A DNA stretch of 64,000 bases. Source: Otis tarda (lineage: Eukaryota > Chordata > Aves > Otidiformes > Otididae). The notes beneath the pieces were generated by a model, which was not told where the DNA came from, searched no databases, and saw nothing but the letters and a program-made list of their open reading frames with translations. This document shows positions 1 through 13,989 of the stretch, piece by piece. Positions within the stretch are counted from its first letter, which is position 1. The number at the start of each line of letters is the position of its first letter. The stretch is from positions 75,694,463 to 75,758,462 of the forward strand of contig CM048554.1 in the NCBI GenBank assembly GCA_026413225.1, given 5' to 3'. The translations under genes were made by a program, and so were the position numbers.

Positions 1-2511
1 GGCAATGGAAAGAAAGCCGTTGCAACAATTACGTTGGTGCTACAAAGCACCGTAAAGAACATGTCTTCAAAATCCCTACAATAATAGTAGTATTATAAAT
101 GCAAATGGGCAGTAAAGCTAAAGTAAACATGATAAAAAGATAGCTAACGTGTCAGAGCTGGGAATAATCAAAGGGAGACCTTGAGCCGTAAGAAAACTAG
201 CTGGTAAAAGGAAGTGCAAAGTTTCAGTAGGCAGTCAGATAGACTGAAATGCAATATAATATGGCACAAATGCAACCGGACTGTATACTTGGAAATTTTA
301 TTTCATGAAGCTTGGAAACTGGGTTATTCTCCTTTTTTTTTTTTTTTTGTTTTCCTTTTCATGGCATTGGCAAGTTCACTCTCAGTTGCTTTTGTGTAAC
401 TTTAGGACCTTGGGTGAAAGTAAGATGTGATGTTAGAAAAAAATTAGAAAACAACCTAAATTGTTAAGATAAGGTGATTTCCTTATGAAAATACCTAGCT
501 AAAATATCTCTGCGAGGTGGATGATATTTAGCGTTAGTTCTTAACTTTAAGGGGTCCTTAATGATGGATAGAAACTTTTTCCCATGCTGGCAACAGAAAC
601 CCAGCAGTGATGCATATTTCTAGTGTGCTGATCATTGAGGGATTTTGAGCCTCACGTAAAGGAATTCTTCTGTGGCTGATTAGAAAGACTGTTTCAGTAT
701 TTCAAATTTGCAAGGCATTCCTGTGTAAAAGAAAGATTTTGGCTACTTGCTTCTTATAGTCGATTTATGGCCTCGGGAGGCTGAGGCCAGTAAGAACCTT
801 GTAGCTCTGCAGAAATTCCTTTGAGATCCTGTCACTTCGTGTTTCAAAAACTTGGAGTACAAACTTTATGAAATCGTAAAATGTGTTTATACGGAGCTTG
901 GCAAGCTGTTCGATAAAACACTTGTAAAAAAAGTGGTTGCATTGCTTAGATCTCGGTGAACGACTTGGGCATAAAAGCAGTTTTTCAACAAAGCAACAGC
1001 TTAATTTGGCTTTTTCAGCCTAGAGTGGAATATTGTTTGGGCACGTTTCTAGTGAGCTGATTGATTTCTATGAAAGTTAATTTCTTTTTTTCCTTAAATC
1101 AGCAGTGAGATTTAGACAATGTTGGTGAAATATTTGCATGCACTGCATGAGCATACTTTTAAAGATGTTGAGCACCTGCAGCTTCCATTTACTTCAGTAG
1201 TGTTTGTGTGGTCTGATGAGGTCTAGAAGTATTGCCTGCATTATGCATTTAGCTAAATGAGGCACCTGGGTTTACAAAACTTTAGTTAATATCTTTGTAG
1301 TCAAGACGAGCTAGAAAATAGGTGTCTTTATATAACCTGTCTTAATGGTTTATTTCAGTGGACACAAAAACAGGACCAGTGACTTTGAGGGGGGAAATAG
1401 TGGTATAGCCTCATGATTGCAATTCAGTTGTTGATGGTTAGGTTTTTAGCTTTTTATGTAGCTGGAAAATCTGTTACGATTTTTCTGTGTGTGTACTGCC
1501 TCGAAATGTCACGTCAACTTTTGCTAACATTTTTTTTTGGCTCTTGTTCACATTTATTCAGTGAAACAAAGAATGCAATTTTTCCAGTCATGGTTAGGAA
1601 AGTGTGATTTTGTTTCATGCTTTACCTCTCCTTGTTACATTCCTTGCCCCTTCTTTGATCACAGTTTAAGCCACATTGGTGTGTTCAGTTGTTTCATTTC
1701 GTCTATCTGCTTAAATCATATGGCAGGCAGGTTTTAGGATCAATTGAGGGTTGTAAATTCTGTTTGTTGTATATGCTTGAATTACTTCCCTTTACTCTTT
1801 GGGAAAGATCAATCTATTGGTTCAGGCCACTACAGAGTATTTCTGTTCCTTCACCGGGATGCCGGCTCTCCTGCAGGAGGATGTTTGGACGAGTCAGCAA
1901 GCTGTTGGTAGGTACTACTGTTGGTTAGTCAGGAGCGTGCAAGGAATAACGGGCTGCACGAGTGAAGTGGAAAATAGGCCACTCTGTTCTTCCTTCTGTA
2001 GCAGCGACAGCAGATGTAACACTTGGCAAAAGCTGAAATCTTCATGTGAATAAAACCTTTCTAGTTGTTGCTGCTTTTGCTTACCTTTAAATAAACAATT
2101 GAGCTGGCTGCTTGCCCTCATGGTATGGCTGTGTAATTTTTCTTTGACTCACTACCTGGGTTTGGGCAACAGAGGTTGTTAAAATGAAATTACAAGCGGC
2201 TTGCTTTTTGTTCTCCCCTCCAAATAACTATGTAGGTAATATTTTTTAATTGATATGTTTTAAAACACCTTTTAAAAAGTGAACTGGTGCATCAATCCTG
2301 TTATGGACAGAATGACAGAAACACAGTGCGATCAGCTTCCAAGATGATGGCAGCAGAAGGGCGAAGGGTTGCACCCTGGGCAGCTCCCAGACTTGCCTCT
2401 TGCTCAGTAGCAGGTGCTGCCTCTGCACACCCTCCTGCTTTGTCATCCTTTGGCAAGTGTAAAAGGTTTGGCATTGCCCGGTACTGTACAATTTATCAGC
2501 TGAATGAGATG
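1..2511 (+). other. CDK19: CDK19 intron 1, left part
   Basis: Non-coding intron sequence on the sense strand of CDK19. The window opens inside intron 1: exon 2 is the first recognisable coding block, and no sequence encoding the glycine-rich loop of exon 1 is visible upstream of it. This stretch is AT-rich and has no recognisable gene. It contains a 16-T run (333-348) and a 16-nt 7SL-like match (772-787). A somewhat GC-richer patch around 1840-2050 has no homology I recognise. Confidence 0.75.
333..348. repeat. poly-T tract (16 T)
   Basis: Uninterrupted run of 16 T on the + strand. Such T runs on the transcribed sense strand are frequent across this window and are probably slipped homopolymers rather than retroposon tails, because no element adjoins this one. 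Confidence 0.9.
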
Positions 2512-2730
2512 TGTAGATTCAGATTAGACATTAGGAAAAATTTTTTACAATGAGGGTGGTGGAACGCTGGAACAGGTTGCCCAGAGAGGTGGTGGATGCC
2601 CCATCCCTGGAAACGTTCAAGACCAGATGGGCTCTGAGCAACCTGATCTAGTTTGAGATGTCCCTGCTTCTTGCAGGAGACTTGGACTTTAAAGGTCCCT
2701 TCCAACCCAAACCATTCTATGATTCTATGA
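2512..2730 (+). mobile_element. CR1 LINE 3'-end fragment
   Basis: Severely 5'-truncated CR1 non-LTR retrotransposon in the sense orientation of CDK19. It begins in the segment resembling the end of CR1 ORF2 (an attagacattagg-like motif, then aacaggttgcccagagagg) and runs through the 3' UTR. It ends with the tandem ATTCTATGATTCTATGA tail that serves as the CR1 3' hallmark. About 220 nt remain, so no protein function is left. 5' truncation is the normal CR1 insertion outcome. Strong call on family; subfamily not assigned. Confidence 0.93.
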
Positions 2731-3230
2731 TTTGTATGCTAATACAGTAATATACTTTTTATTTAAAAAAAGAAAGTAACTATTTGTAACTTGTCAGATT
2801 ACTTTGTTCTTACTGTATCTGTTACTTTCAAACAAGAGCATTGGTATAAACAGGCTTCACCTTAGCTGCCAAATATGGAATTCCCTTTTGGAAGTTGGGC
2901 AACAGTGATACAAGTCCAAAAACATCACTGTGAACTACAAGTGTAGGAGCGGGGAGAGAAATGAAATCTCTTGCCCTCCTCCCCTCTGTTTTTGAGTACT
3001 GTAAATTTGTAACTAAAGAGGAAAGTCTGTTTTCTTCCTTGGACTGATCTTGATGTGCAGAAGCATTAGTGTCAAGTTCTTAACGCAGATCTGAAGGAGT
3101 TGAGGGAAAGTTAGGGCATGGGCAGAGAAAGGATGGGGAAGCACATAGCCAAGTAGCCAAGGCAAGCATATAAACTAACCCAGGAATGCTGGCTCTGGTC
3201 CTGGCCATGCAACCTTTCATTTATTTTAGC

Positions 3231-3246
3231 TTTTTTTTTTTTTTTT
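3231..3246. repeat. poly-T tract (16 T)
   Basis: Run of 16 T preceded by ATTTTAGC. No adjoining element was recognised. Confidence 0.9.
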
Positions 3247-6200
3247 ATTTGATGAATCTTATTTGTTTAAAACAGAAGTGGAAGAATATTGATTAAGAGA
3301 GAAAAAATAGCGTGCTGTGAGGCATGGCTCTGTTGGAAAAACAGGCTTTCTCCTGGGGAAACGTGCTGTGGCTGGGGTTTCTGCTAATATCATTATGCCA
3401 TTCAAAGGTTGCCTCTGGTCGTGCTTATGATTGAGACCACTGTGGCGGTAGAAAACTTTCAGTGTAGAAGAGGCAAAGGTAATCTGCTTATTCTCTTAAG
3501 TCAATATTCATATAGCAATAATTTGTGTGCTGTTCTCTCCATATTGTTATTCGCAGAACTTAAATGACTGCAGTCGTGTGGCATGAGCGTGTTGCGAAAC
3601 GAAACTCGCAGTCGAGTTGACTAAATGCTACAAATGAACAATGTTGGCGGTAAAATCACAGGGGAATGGGTACGTGTGTACTGTAGTTACATTTGCTGTT
3701 AAGAGAGAGGCAGCTCATTGAAGTGGCAAGGATTATACTCTCTTGAATGCGAAACTGGAGTATTATGTACCAATGCGAGTTCATACTTGTAAGATATTTG
3801 AGAGTCTATAATAATTTATGTATTTACATCTTATTGTTTCCTCTATTTGATGTTGTCTCAAATGGAAATCATTTGAGTTTTCAGCTGTAGTTGCTGTTTG
3901 CTAATGTAATCTTGTGAGAAGCTGAATCACAGAAATATCGATCCAAGTCAGAAAGCAATGCTTTGATCCCAAACAGTTCCCTTTCTCTGCAGCAGTGATG
4001 GTGTCTGAAAAGCTGTGTTTTGCTCCTCACTTTAATAATTTTTTATTGATGAAACTTACTGTCTTGAGGAAGGTAGAATGTCTGAAGGTGTTCATGCCTC
4101 GCTGTAATCTCTCAATAGCTGAGTAAACCTAAATGCTAGATTCACCTGCAAATCCTGAAAATACTTGTTACCACTGAGTGCTCTTGATGTGTGTGAGAAG
4201 GAGCAGCAGAACTAAACCAAACCTGTCTAACTAGTTGCCTGCCATGCATTCTAATAAAAATCCCAATCTAGGAAGAGATCGTTAGTATTTCGTAACTGTG
4301 CCGTACTGAGAGCTGTACCATGGCTTTGCTTCCTTCCCAAGAGGACAGTGCAAGTGGTGATGAGTAATTTTTACTGCTTCCCACAGGCTCTTGTGTATGG
4401 TCTCTCCTGTGGCTATTTTGTCCTTTCTTCTCTTACTCTCCCTGAAACCGAGGGCAGAAATGAGCTGTACAGCCCATAGCCTCTCGGAAAGCAAAAAGCA
4501 CTCAGCTGGTGTTCTGTTTGCTACTATGGCAAGCGCAAAGGTATTGTGGCAGCGGTGGTGGTGGTAGGAGCTTGAGGAAGAAAGGAGGTGAGCATGGGTG
4601 ATGAGATGTAGAAGAGGTTGCGTTTGAGAGAGAAACAGATTAAGATTTTTGCCAAGCTTGCAGAGGAAGACTTGTGCATAAATTAGCCCATAATAAGCTG
4701 TGAAGGAAAACCTGTCAAGATTTAGTGGTGGGTTTTTTTTTAATTTTATTTTGAAAGAGATGAAGAGGATAAGAAGCTTCCTGTTACAGAGTGAGAGGGT
4801 TAAGAGTTTTCCAGTAGTGCTGCGGAAAAAGGAAGTAAGAGCTTGAGGAGCTCTCCTTTCTGTTCCCCACTTGGTAAGAAGGTGCAAAACAAGATAGAAC
4901 AGGGGCTAGGTCAGAAGCTAAATACTTCTCATGTGAACTGCTTGACACAGAAATCTAATATTCCAGAATATTTCTGGGTCATCCAGTCCAATCTGTTGTA
5001 TTGTAGGTAGAAGTGTTGTCAAGATTCTTTCATAAATTTAGTTTCAAGATGAGTATTTTCACATCATGCATGATTGAAAAACAAAACAAAAAACCCAACA
5101 AAAAGCCCAAGCCCCAGAAACTGCCATGACTCAGAACGCTACAGATGTGTTTGCACAAGTAACTGGAATTTCTGTGGAATATTCTAACCAAATTTCACTA
5201 CACATTTGTTAGTAACATTGAATTTTCCCATATCTTTTGAAAATACCTGCTGAAAGGGTGTGTTTGCCTCAACTGTGGCCTTAATTGAGCTCATGATTTG
5301 CATAAATGCCTTCTGACCCAAGTCCTTCCCCTCTATTTTTAACTGCTGAGTTCAGCGTTGTGAAATAAGATTCTGTTTGCATGTGCTCGCTACTGCTTAG
5401 CATATGGTTCAGGAGATGATAAGGTCTACGTGTATGGTTGAGGAAGGGATCATTAGCAGGAGTGATTGGCAGCTCTTGCATTCTGCTTCCAAAGATGTGT
5501 TGTTTCTTGAGCTTCTTTGCTGACATTTGAGAACTGACACAGGCTGCAATTTTTTATTCTCTTTTACTGAAGCAAAGTACTAGAACTTAAAAAAGATTTA
5601 TTTGTTTCAATAACAGTGTGTTTGCCTGAAGGAATGCTGAAACTAGTCCAGGACAACTGCTTTTAGAACAAGTTGGCTAACTCACCATGTTACTTCAGGA
5701 AACGAAGAACAATTTCGACTTGTATAGCAAATACAGGAACTTTATTGTTTTGACTTGACTTACGAGTGTCGTATAGCTAAATAATTTAGACTTATAAAAG
5801 ACCTCCCAGCTCTGGTAACTCAGTTTACATGGATCACTTGACTGTAAGTTAGAAACTGACAGGTGAAATGTTGGTTGGTATGATATTAGAAATTATTATA
5901 CCTCTTGAGAACTTCAGCTATCTCAACAGATTCAGAAAAAAAAAGCACAGATGCCTCTTAAATAAAAATTAGTTGTTATTAACAAAATCCTGTTATAGTC
6001 TTTAAATCAACTGATACTTAACTTCTGTGTCTGAATTTCTTATTCTTGGTCTTTTTCTGTGGGAGCACAATGCTTTGATTTGGCAGTATTTTTTTCTTGA
6101 ATTTCTGAAATAATGTATGTGGTAAGACTGTCTGAATGGAATGTTGTAGAGATAGTGTTAACTGACCTTTGCAAAAATGAAGTCTGTAAGTGTGAGTTGT

Positions 6201-8043
6201 GGTTTTTTGGGGGGTTGGTTTTGGGGTTTTTATTGATTGTTTGGGTTTCTTTTAATTGGAAGGCAGAACTGACTTTTCTTGTTGTGAGAAAGATTGGAGG
6301 AGCTGAGATTACTGGAATAGTGGATCTCTGAAGCGCATTATTCATGTTTGCTTCTGTCTTTCCTAGGATTAACAGTTTTTAAATAAATATTTTCAAATGA
6401 GACTACTGCATGACTGCTTGTTTCTCCTTCAGTTGTTATCTGCTTTCTACAAAGTTCATGATCTTGAAATATTTTAAGGTCATTCATCTTGTAGATAAAA
6501 GCACACTGAGGTCAGGCTTTCCAATAGGCAGAGCAACAGCTATAGCTTCCTGTGCTTGCTGGGAGTGTTGGATCACTCGCTCAAGGATAAGGGTTCTGGG
6601 CTAAATAAGAGCCCATATATGAACTGGGGACAATCTCAAACAGTATGGCTTTAAACATGTGTTCCCATAAACTGGACCTCACATGTGCTTGGGCTATTTT
6701 GTTGTTCATTCCCTGCTGACTTAAGTAGAGGATGCTATTGATTTATTTTTACAGTCAAGTGAAAATAGATGTAATAGACAATTGACTTAGAGGCAGAAGC
6801 TAGATCCACTGGAATGGAAACTACATCCAGAGGTAAAGTAGGACAGTTTTGCTATTTTGAAGCAATGTATCTGGTTTCCTCATGCATTGATTGCAGGAAG
6901 AGTCAATCCTTTTTATGTGGCTAGAAGGTTTTCTGCCTCTTCTGTCCTCCCTTTCTTTCCCTGTTTTTACTAGAGCACTTGGAAGCATGCGCACCAGCAA
7001 TGCTGGGACTCTGCCCCAACTGCAATTATCCTTGACTCTCATGGCTCCTTGATATGTCGTGAGGTCTGAGAGCCTGAAGAGATCTGATGAGATGAAGGCC
7101 GCTCATGCGTGCAATTCTAGCAGCATGAGATTAGATGTTTGACTCCTAAGCAGATTCACTTGAGAGAGATGCTTCTTATCTTATGGCTCATGAATTTTGC
7201 AAATTCAAAGGTGCTTAGAGAAAATTCTCACCCGTATTAATACTTCCATGGATACTGCAGATTCATGCTAAGATTTATCATCTTGCTTCTTCCAAAATGC
7301 CATATTCGTTGCTTTGGTTCATTATCGTTAGTGTAGCTGACAGTAGGTTTCAGCCTGCGTCTCTGAATGTGTCTGTTCCTCAAACTGAGGTCGTATATGA
7401 GTTGTTGCCATGTTCTCAAGGGTGCTGTGGACTCCAGAGTTAGCTTTATGTTCATACCTTTTGATTAAAACCAGTCATTGTACAGGATAACCAGTTGTTC
7501 CTTTGCCCGGTTCTGTCATGCTCCAAATGAGAAACAGAGGTAGACAAATTACCAAATTTAACTTGACCTTCAGTTCAGAACAACCAAAAGACCATTGCAA
7601 GTTGAATGCCATTTATTCTGCCTCTATTGTGAGTTCAGTGGTGGGAAAAAAATGTCAGTGTAAAACTGTGTCGAAATGATGTTCTTAAGCTCCAGAAAGA
7701 GCGCGAGAGAAGCCTGTTCTCACTATGGGATGCTCAGTTTTGAAGTTAAGAGAATGAACGTGACTTGGTTTCACTGAGAACAGATATGGTTGCTGACTGA
7801 AGACCTTAGTTCCTTGTTGGGAAGCAGCAACGCTCTCTTAGTGGTTGGAATAAAGACGTCTGTAACTGTGAAATCCTGATTGCCTGGTGTTGAAGTGAAG
7901 GGAAAAATGTAGATGCTCCATTAGCAATAATTATTATTATTTTTTTTTTAATTTCAGACTGATTGAAATTGGACCCCATGGTGACTTTGTAGAATTTTGT
8001 TCTGGTCCTTCTACCTTCTCACGAGGGTTGTTTGCTTTTTGTT

Positions 8044-8076
8044 TGGTTGGTTGGTTGGTTTTTTTTTTTTTTTTTT
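8044..8076. repeat. (TTGG)n followed by poly-T
   Basis: Four TTGG units run directly into 18 T residues, a compound low-complexity tract. It lies in intron 1 with no nearby element. Confidence 0.85.
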
Positions 8077-8700
8077 GTTTTTGGAGGGGGGCAACTTTCC
8101 AACTATAATAAATGTGCTATCTTGTGCAACAGGTATTGCTGATAAATCTGGACTTTTTGTATACTTGAGAGGAAGCATTTGGTTGTGTCATGAGCTAGAA
8201 AAAGAAAACTAAGTAACTGCAGGTGTTAGGCCATTGTCCTTCTGATAGGACTTACATTGAGTCAATGTGTTTTTTTTCTTCTGCTATAAATGAACCTAAT
8301 GCATTATAACAGTTTAGAAAAAAAATCTACATTTGGTGTTTGAAACTGAGGTTCTCACCAAAGAGACTGAAAAGAAATACAAGCTTCCTAATATTTGATG
8401 TTTTAATAGTCATTTTCCACTTATCAAAGTTGCAATATTTAGGCAAATTTAGCACTATAAAGATAGGTGATGCTCATTAAGCTGGACTGTGTAGTTACAG
8501 TATGTTTTTACACTATGACTTTAGGACCTATATGTATAGAACTACTGAAAAGCAGACAGTTAATGTTATTGAGATTTATAGTTAATCGCAAACATCCTTC
8601 TTATGAGTGATTTTCTGAAACAAAAGGCAGATCATTTTTTGGGAAAGTCTAAAGGATCCTATGTCTATGGCCTTAGTAAATAATTCACAGATAGATAAAA

Positions 8701-8768
8701 GCTTGTTTCCTCTTTATTTCAGAGGTATTTTTCTCCTTGCTGCTACTGTTCCTTATTTTAAGGTAAGA
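8701..8768 (+). other. pseudo-exon or splice-like cluster
   Basis: A good acceptor (pyrimidine-rich stretch ending TTTCAG at 8722) is followed by 40 nt of mostly pyrimidines and then AAG|GTAAGA at 8762/8763. It can be read as a 40-nt pseudo-exon, which is not a multiple of three and would shift the frame, or as a pyrimidine tract leading into a juxtaposed acceptor/donor. Inference from sequence only. Confidence 0.25.
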
Positions 8769-10184
8769 AATCCTCACATGTAGTATCCTTTCTGGAAGGG
8801 AGGTATTTCCGAAATCTGTTCATTACCTGAATCAAGCCTGTCTATAAAGAAATAAGATCAGGTACAACTCCATCCCCTGCTTTAATGTAGCAAATGCTGG
8901 AAGAAATTACCTGGAGCAGCAGCATAATTATACAGCTTTCAAGGTTTAATGTGAACACTTCAGTTTTTAACTTTATAAACAGGCTATCAGGTCTGCTTAT
9001 GCTAGTCTGTTATAAAATAAGCCTACTCATGAAATCACAGTTCTCAGTCACTCAAGATATTTTGGAGCCAGTCTAACTTTAGCAATGGTAACAACCCTGT
9101 AGCTGGTTGAAGTCTCTGTGAGTTTTGATCAGTAGATTTGGAGTGACAGTGACTGAAGTTCTGTTCTCTTTCCTTACAAATACAAGGTTTTATTCTTATA
9201 GTGTAAAGGCTAAGATAAGATTAAGGTTAATAAGATTTCCAGTGGTCTGTTATTACAGAGATCTTAAAAATCTGTCTGTGGTTGTGACTGCGAAATAGTC
9301 TGAAACTATTAACAGTTAGAAGTTATCTGTGCTACAAAGATTTGCTTTTAATTTTCTGAATTAGAAACTACAGGGGAGAAAAGGAAGAGCATATGGTTAG
9401 GTTGTGTGTAATGGTGCTGGAATAGTTCCAGTCTCTTCATGTTGATACTAAGAGACCTCTACTCTCCACTCACAGGCTAATGAAATTATAGCTGGGCAAA
9501 GGAATTTATTTTTATAACATAGAAAATCTTATCAGTGCTCATATTCACTGTTCTAACTTTTTAATCAGCTGTCTTCTCATACATAAAGGACACATCACCT
9601 ACGGTAGGTGAAGATTGTGGGTTTTTTATAGGTATTTAGCATCTTCTGTGAGACTCTGGGGAAGCATGCAATAGAAGGGTGTTGTGTTTAATGGCAAGTA
9701 GCTTAACATCACTTTAAGAACTTGCCTGGTTGTTTAAAGTGCACATTTCCTCCTGAGTTCATAGGCAGATTTCCAGAGGAATAAACAAACAGAAGGATAG
9801 CCATACCAACAGTGGTTTTTAGAGGTACGTCTGGGGATATTGTATAGAAAATAGACAAAATCTGGGCATAGTTCAATTTCTAATAGGGTACTGTGATAAC
9901 ACTGAGTGTCTATGCATAATCTGATGCCAGTGATGCTTTTAATATGATCTCTTTTCTGTGGCTGGAACATGCCAGATTTTCCAGCAGGCTAAGCAGTGTT
10001 CTGTGTGTTTCTCCCAATGTATGTAATGAAAGTCAGATATTTTTTTTAAAAGGCTAATTATTGTAATCTGTCACTCTATATTTGAAAGTCTCTGCCAATT
10101 TATAAATGTTTATAGTAGACTTAATTTTAGAATGTTAGTTTCAACAAACAAAACTTTAAAAATATCTTTTTTTTTTGAAGGTTC

Positions 10185-10202
10185 TTTTTTTTTTTTTTTT
10201 TT
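10185..10202. repeat. poly-T tract (18 T)
   Basis: Run of 18 T preceded by a shorter 10-T run at 10167-10176. No adjoining element recognised. Confidence 0.9.
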
Positions 10203-13200
10203 AACCAACCAAAGAAAAATTTTAAAATTCACAGATTGTATTATGAGTCCTGAGTTAGCCTTCTTTTGGATGTGCGTTTGTGCAAGTACGTGACATTTGC
10301 AACTCTATAAAATTATCAGAAAATGGAAGAGAAAACAATGCTTAGTGTTCAGGAATTTAGTATTGTTGCATTTTGAGAAGGGTAAAATCTAAAATCTTTA
10401 AATGTCTAAAATCTATTTCTGCTGTGTTCATAGTTTCCAGAAAGGCTTCATGTATGGTCTTGAAGTCTTGGAGGTAGCAGAAGATAAAGAGAAGGGCTGC
10501 CTTCTGGTGTTACTGTCTGTATATGAGGTAGCTGGTGGCATCTGGGATGTCTGGAGGGAGACCTAGCGAGTTTAGTGGGTATCGTCAGGCAGTGACACCA
10601 ATGAGCTCTGTAGCATTCGGGCCTCTTTTTGAAAATTGAGATTATAAGGACTTGGAGACGAAAGATTCAGAAATGCAGTATGAAATGTAGCTTATTGTTT
10701 CTGTTCCGAAAAAGCATATTCCTTGTGTGTACCTGGATCAGCCTTGGAGATTCTCTTTTCACTCAAGTTCTTTTTATATTGCATTGTAAAGACTGTCCTG
10801 TTTGGTGTAGGTTTGTTGCCTTGCTCCCTCTCCCCAAGTTTACTTTTAGATATTGTTCTAGACAAGATGCAAACTCAACTTTTAAAGATTGTATCGTCAC
10901 TACCTGCCATGAAGAGGAAACTCCACACCCAGATTCAAGCAGATAAGGTGACATACGTGTCTGTAATTTCTGTATGAGAAGTCTTTTCCTGTGCCCTCCA
11001 CGTGTACTTTTCTATTTGCAGCACTGAGAAGATTCCCACCAAACCTCTGTGGGATGCGTCAGCAGGCAGGTCAGCTACACAGTGCACAGACATTACTGAC
11101 ACAGTAAACTTTTGGCTGTAGTGGAATGAGGTAAAAGTCTGCTGGTTTAATCTGTTCCTTTAGTGGCCAAAACTAGCCAAATGTAACTCGGGTATCTGTG
11201 TTGTGTTGACCTTGTCTGATGCTGGGCTGTAGGAACAAGCTGTAGGTGCTGTGGAGTTTTTTAGCAAAGTGACAGGTGTCCTTGAAAGTGAAGGAAGACA
11301 AATCTTTTAAAGAACTGATGTGGTCATAGATGTCTTTTTAAATTTCTGCTTACTGTCCTTACATTTCACATTTTGAGTTTCTTACGTAGCTCTCAAAATG
11401 AGCTAATATATATGCATTGAAATTCAGCATGTATACTGGTCTGTAGAAATAAGTTAATATCAACCTGTGGATATTCCCAGCTTCTGGCATTTGTGGCTGG
11501 TTGCCGAGTGGATGAAAAGGAGCTGAGTGAGCTATGAACTGGATAAGGCTTGGTATTGTTTGAGGAAAATGGTAAAAGAAAATTACTTTCCTAGTCTGTT
11601 GAAAAACATGTACCCTAGTGCCATCATGTGTGGATTTTTTTGATCTTGTAATTCTTTTGGGTTAGTGGCTATTTCTATATGCATAAAAAAAACCCTAAAG
11701 CATAAGGACTCATCACTTTTGGAGAAGGATTGAGTCACTTTTTCCCGTCAATGCTAGGCGCTTTTACTGGTACTAGTACCTTTGTAAAGGGCTATGGCCG
11801 TATGCTATGTACAGAGTCCAGTCTGTGAGCAGCTTGCGTAAGGTAACCAGTGCTGCATGTGATCACTTTGGTGGCTTTGCTGCCACGTTCCGGATACCAT
11901 GGAAGGTTTTTCAGTTAACATCTAGGTGCACTTCAGTGTCATGGCTTTGCCTTGTCTTAGAGGGGGAAAAAGTTTGTAACTCGTGTTGGTGATCTCCCGC
12001 TGAGTGATTAAATTTGTGCTGTATGGCAGCAATTAAACAAAGTGATTAGAGCAGCTGTGAAGAAGACAGCTCTGTGAATGTTGTGCTCTGGGCAGTACTG
12101 TCTTTGAAGGACAGTGAACTCATGGTGTTCCCTGGCTTTGTCCTACAAAGTCACAAATGTTTAATTTCCATTAGTGATGCTTACAAGAGTGAATTGTTGT
12201 TTACTATTAAGTTTTTCTAGCTATGTTTTCAAATGTTTTTATGGTGCACTTCATTTGTTTAAGAAAATATGCACTTTAGTTATTATTTATTTATTTTTGT
12301 TTATAATATTGTGTGCTTAATGTAAGAAAGTTGTTATTAGTATGTAGTGTAGTGTTAATATCTGTTTTAACTGATGTGATAGTCACAGTTGCAGCTTTAG
12401 TGTGATTGCAGTCTTGTAAAAAGCCAGTTCCTTGATATGGATAATTAATTCTGAAGTTGGAATGTATGTTAAATTATCTGAATTCAAGAGAGTTCATTAA
12501 AAATTTGAATAATAGAGATAAAACAATAATTTGAACCATGTATTATTTTCAAATCCTTCTGTTTTTCTTATGGTCTGGGACAAGTTTTTTCTAGCTTTCC
12601 ATTGGCTTGTTTGTAAAGTAGTTTCTCACATGTTGGCAGCACTCTGAAGTACCATTACAATAGGTAAGACAGTTTAACTTCTTTGATATGTTTAATTATT
12701 TTAAATCTCCTCAGTTGTACCCTTCTAAGGTTAATTTGGGACTTCGTGTTCTTTTCAAAGAATTTGGAAAATGGAAACTGAAAGTGTTATGTAGAAGAAG
12801 TAGTGATCGTATTTTCATTTTCTGCATTGAATACTGCAATTGGACATAAGCCAGCTGAGTAACATTTTTTGGAGCAAGAGGACAGAATTTTCCTTTGCAC
12901 TGTACAAATTAAAACATTAATGTTAAGGATTGCAGAATGGGGTGTTTGTTGGTGAGGGAGAATCTCAAAGACCAAGTTAAAATCTTACACTGGTACAGAT
13001 TTTTATAACTGAGGAATATTCTCAATTACTGCTGGTAGGCGTGAGGATCCTTGCATCTGGATGCTGCCTATGGCAATCTGAACTAGAGAGTCAGGAAGTT
13101 TTCAGGGTGGGGATATTTCATATTGGCAGTTTCATTTCTGTAAAAGGTTAATCCCTACTAAAATAGCATGAATTGTAATACTTCTGGCAGTAGAAACAAT

Positions 13201-13968
13201 GTTGATTTTAATTTTCACCCCTTGTTTTGGATAAAGGAACTTGAAGCGGGGAGAAGCCCAGTGGTGGTGTGACATTGTGCCTGTTTTATCAGGCAAATTC
13301 TTCTGCATGGAATTTGAAAAGCTTTAATAAAAATTAAGTTACAGCCTCTTAAAGAATGGAGTTCCTTTTCAATCCTGTTTTGCTATGTTTTCTTGCTCTG
13401 ATTCAGTGAGCACGTTGCCACCATTAGCCTGGGGTGGCTGTTTAATGGAACCTGCTTGATTAAACCTTGGTCTGTGCCGCTTGCTCCCTGCCCTCAGCAG
13501 CAGGACCCTCAGGTTGGTTGGCCTGCTCCCAAGCCAGTGTTTTACTGTGGACCAGATGAAAATGATGACGGACAAAGTCCTTGCTTCTGCTTGGCTGTCT
13601 CTAGCATGGGTGCCGTTTGCCTCATACCAGAGCTGTGTAGTTTGTTGTTTGGATTTGGTTTTTAAATTTCATCATGCTTGCTCTGCTCTCTAGTGAGAAA
13701 TGTACTGATAATAGGATCTGTCAGAAAAGGGTTTCTGAAAACTTTCCTGCTGTATAATTCTATGCAAGTTCTTGAAATGTGTTTAGAGTTCACTAGAGTT
13801 TTTCTGTATATTCAGCATGAAGTAGAATTACTTCCCCCTGCCTCAAGTGTTTCGTAAGAGCATAGGTCTTTAGGGAGTTGAACAGTATACTTACCTATCA
13901 CACACACCATTTGACATTATTTGTTGAATTCTTACGAGTGGGGAAATAGCTAATAAAGTTTGGGGTGG

Positions 13969-13989
13969 TTTTTTTTTTTTTTTTTTTTT
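13969..13989. repeat. poly-T tract (21 T)
   Basis: Run of 21 T followed by CCCC, the longest T homopolymer I noted in the window. Confidence 0.9.

Noticed and set aside
4968..5014. GGGTCATCCAGTCCAATC resembling a reversed CR1 3' UTR
   Set aside because: Only about 20 nt look CR1-like and no tail is present; too short to call.
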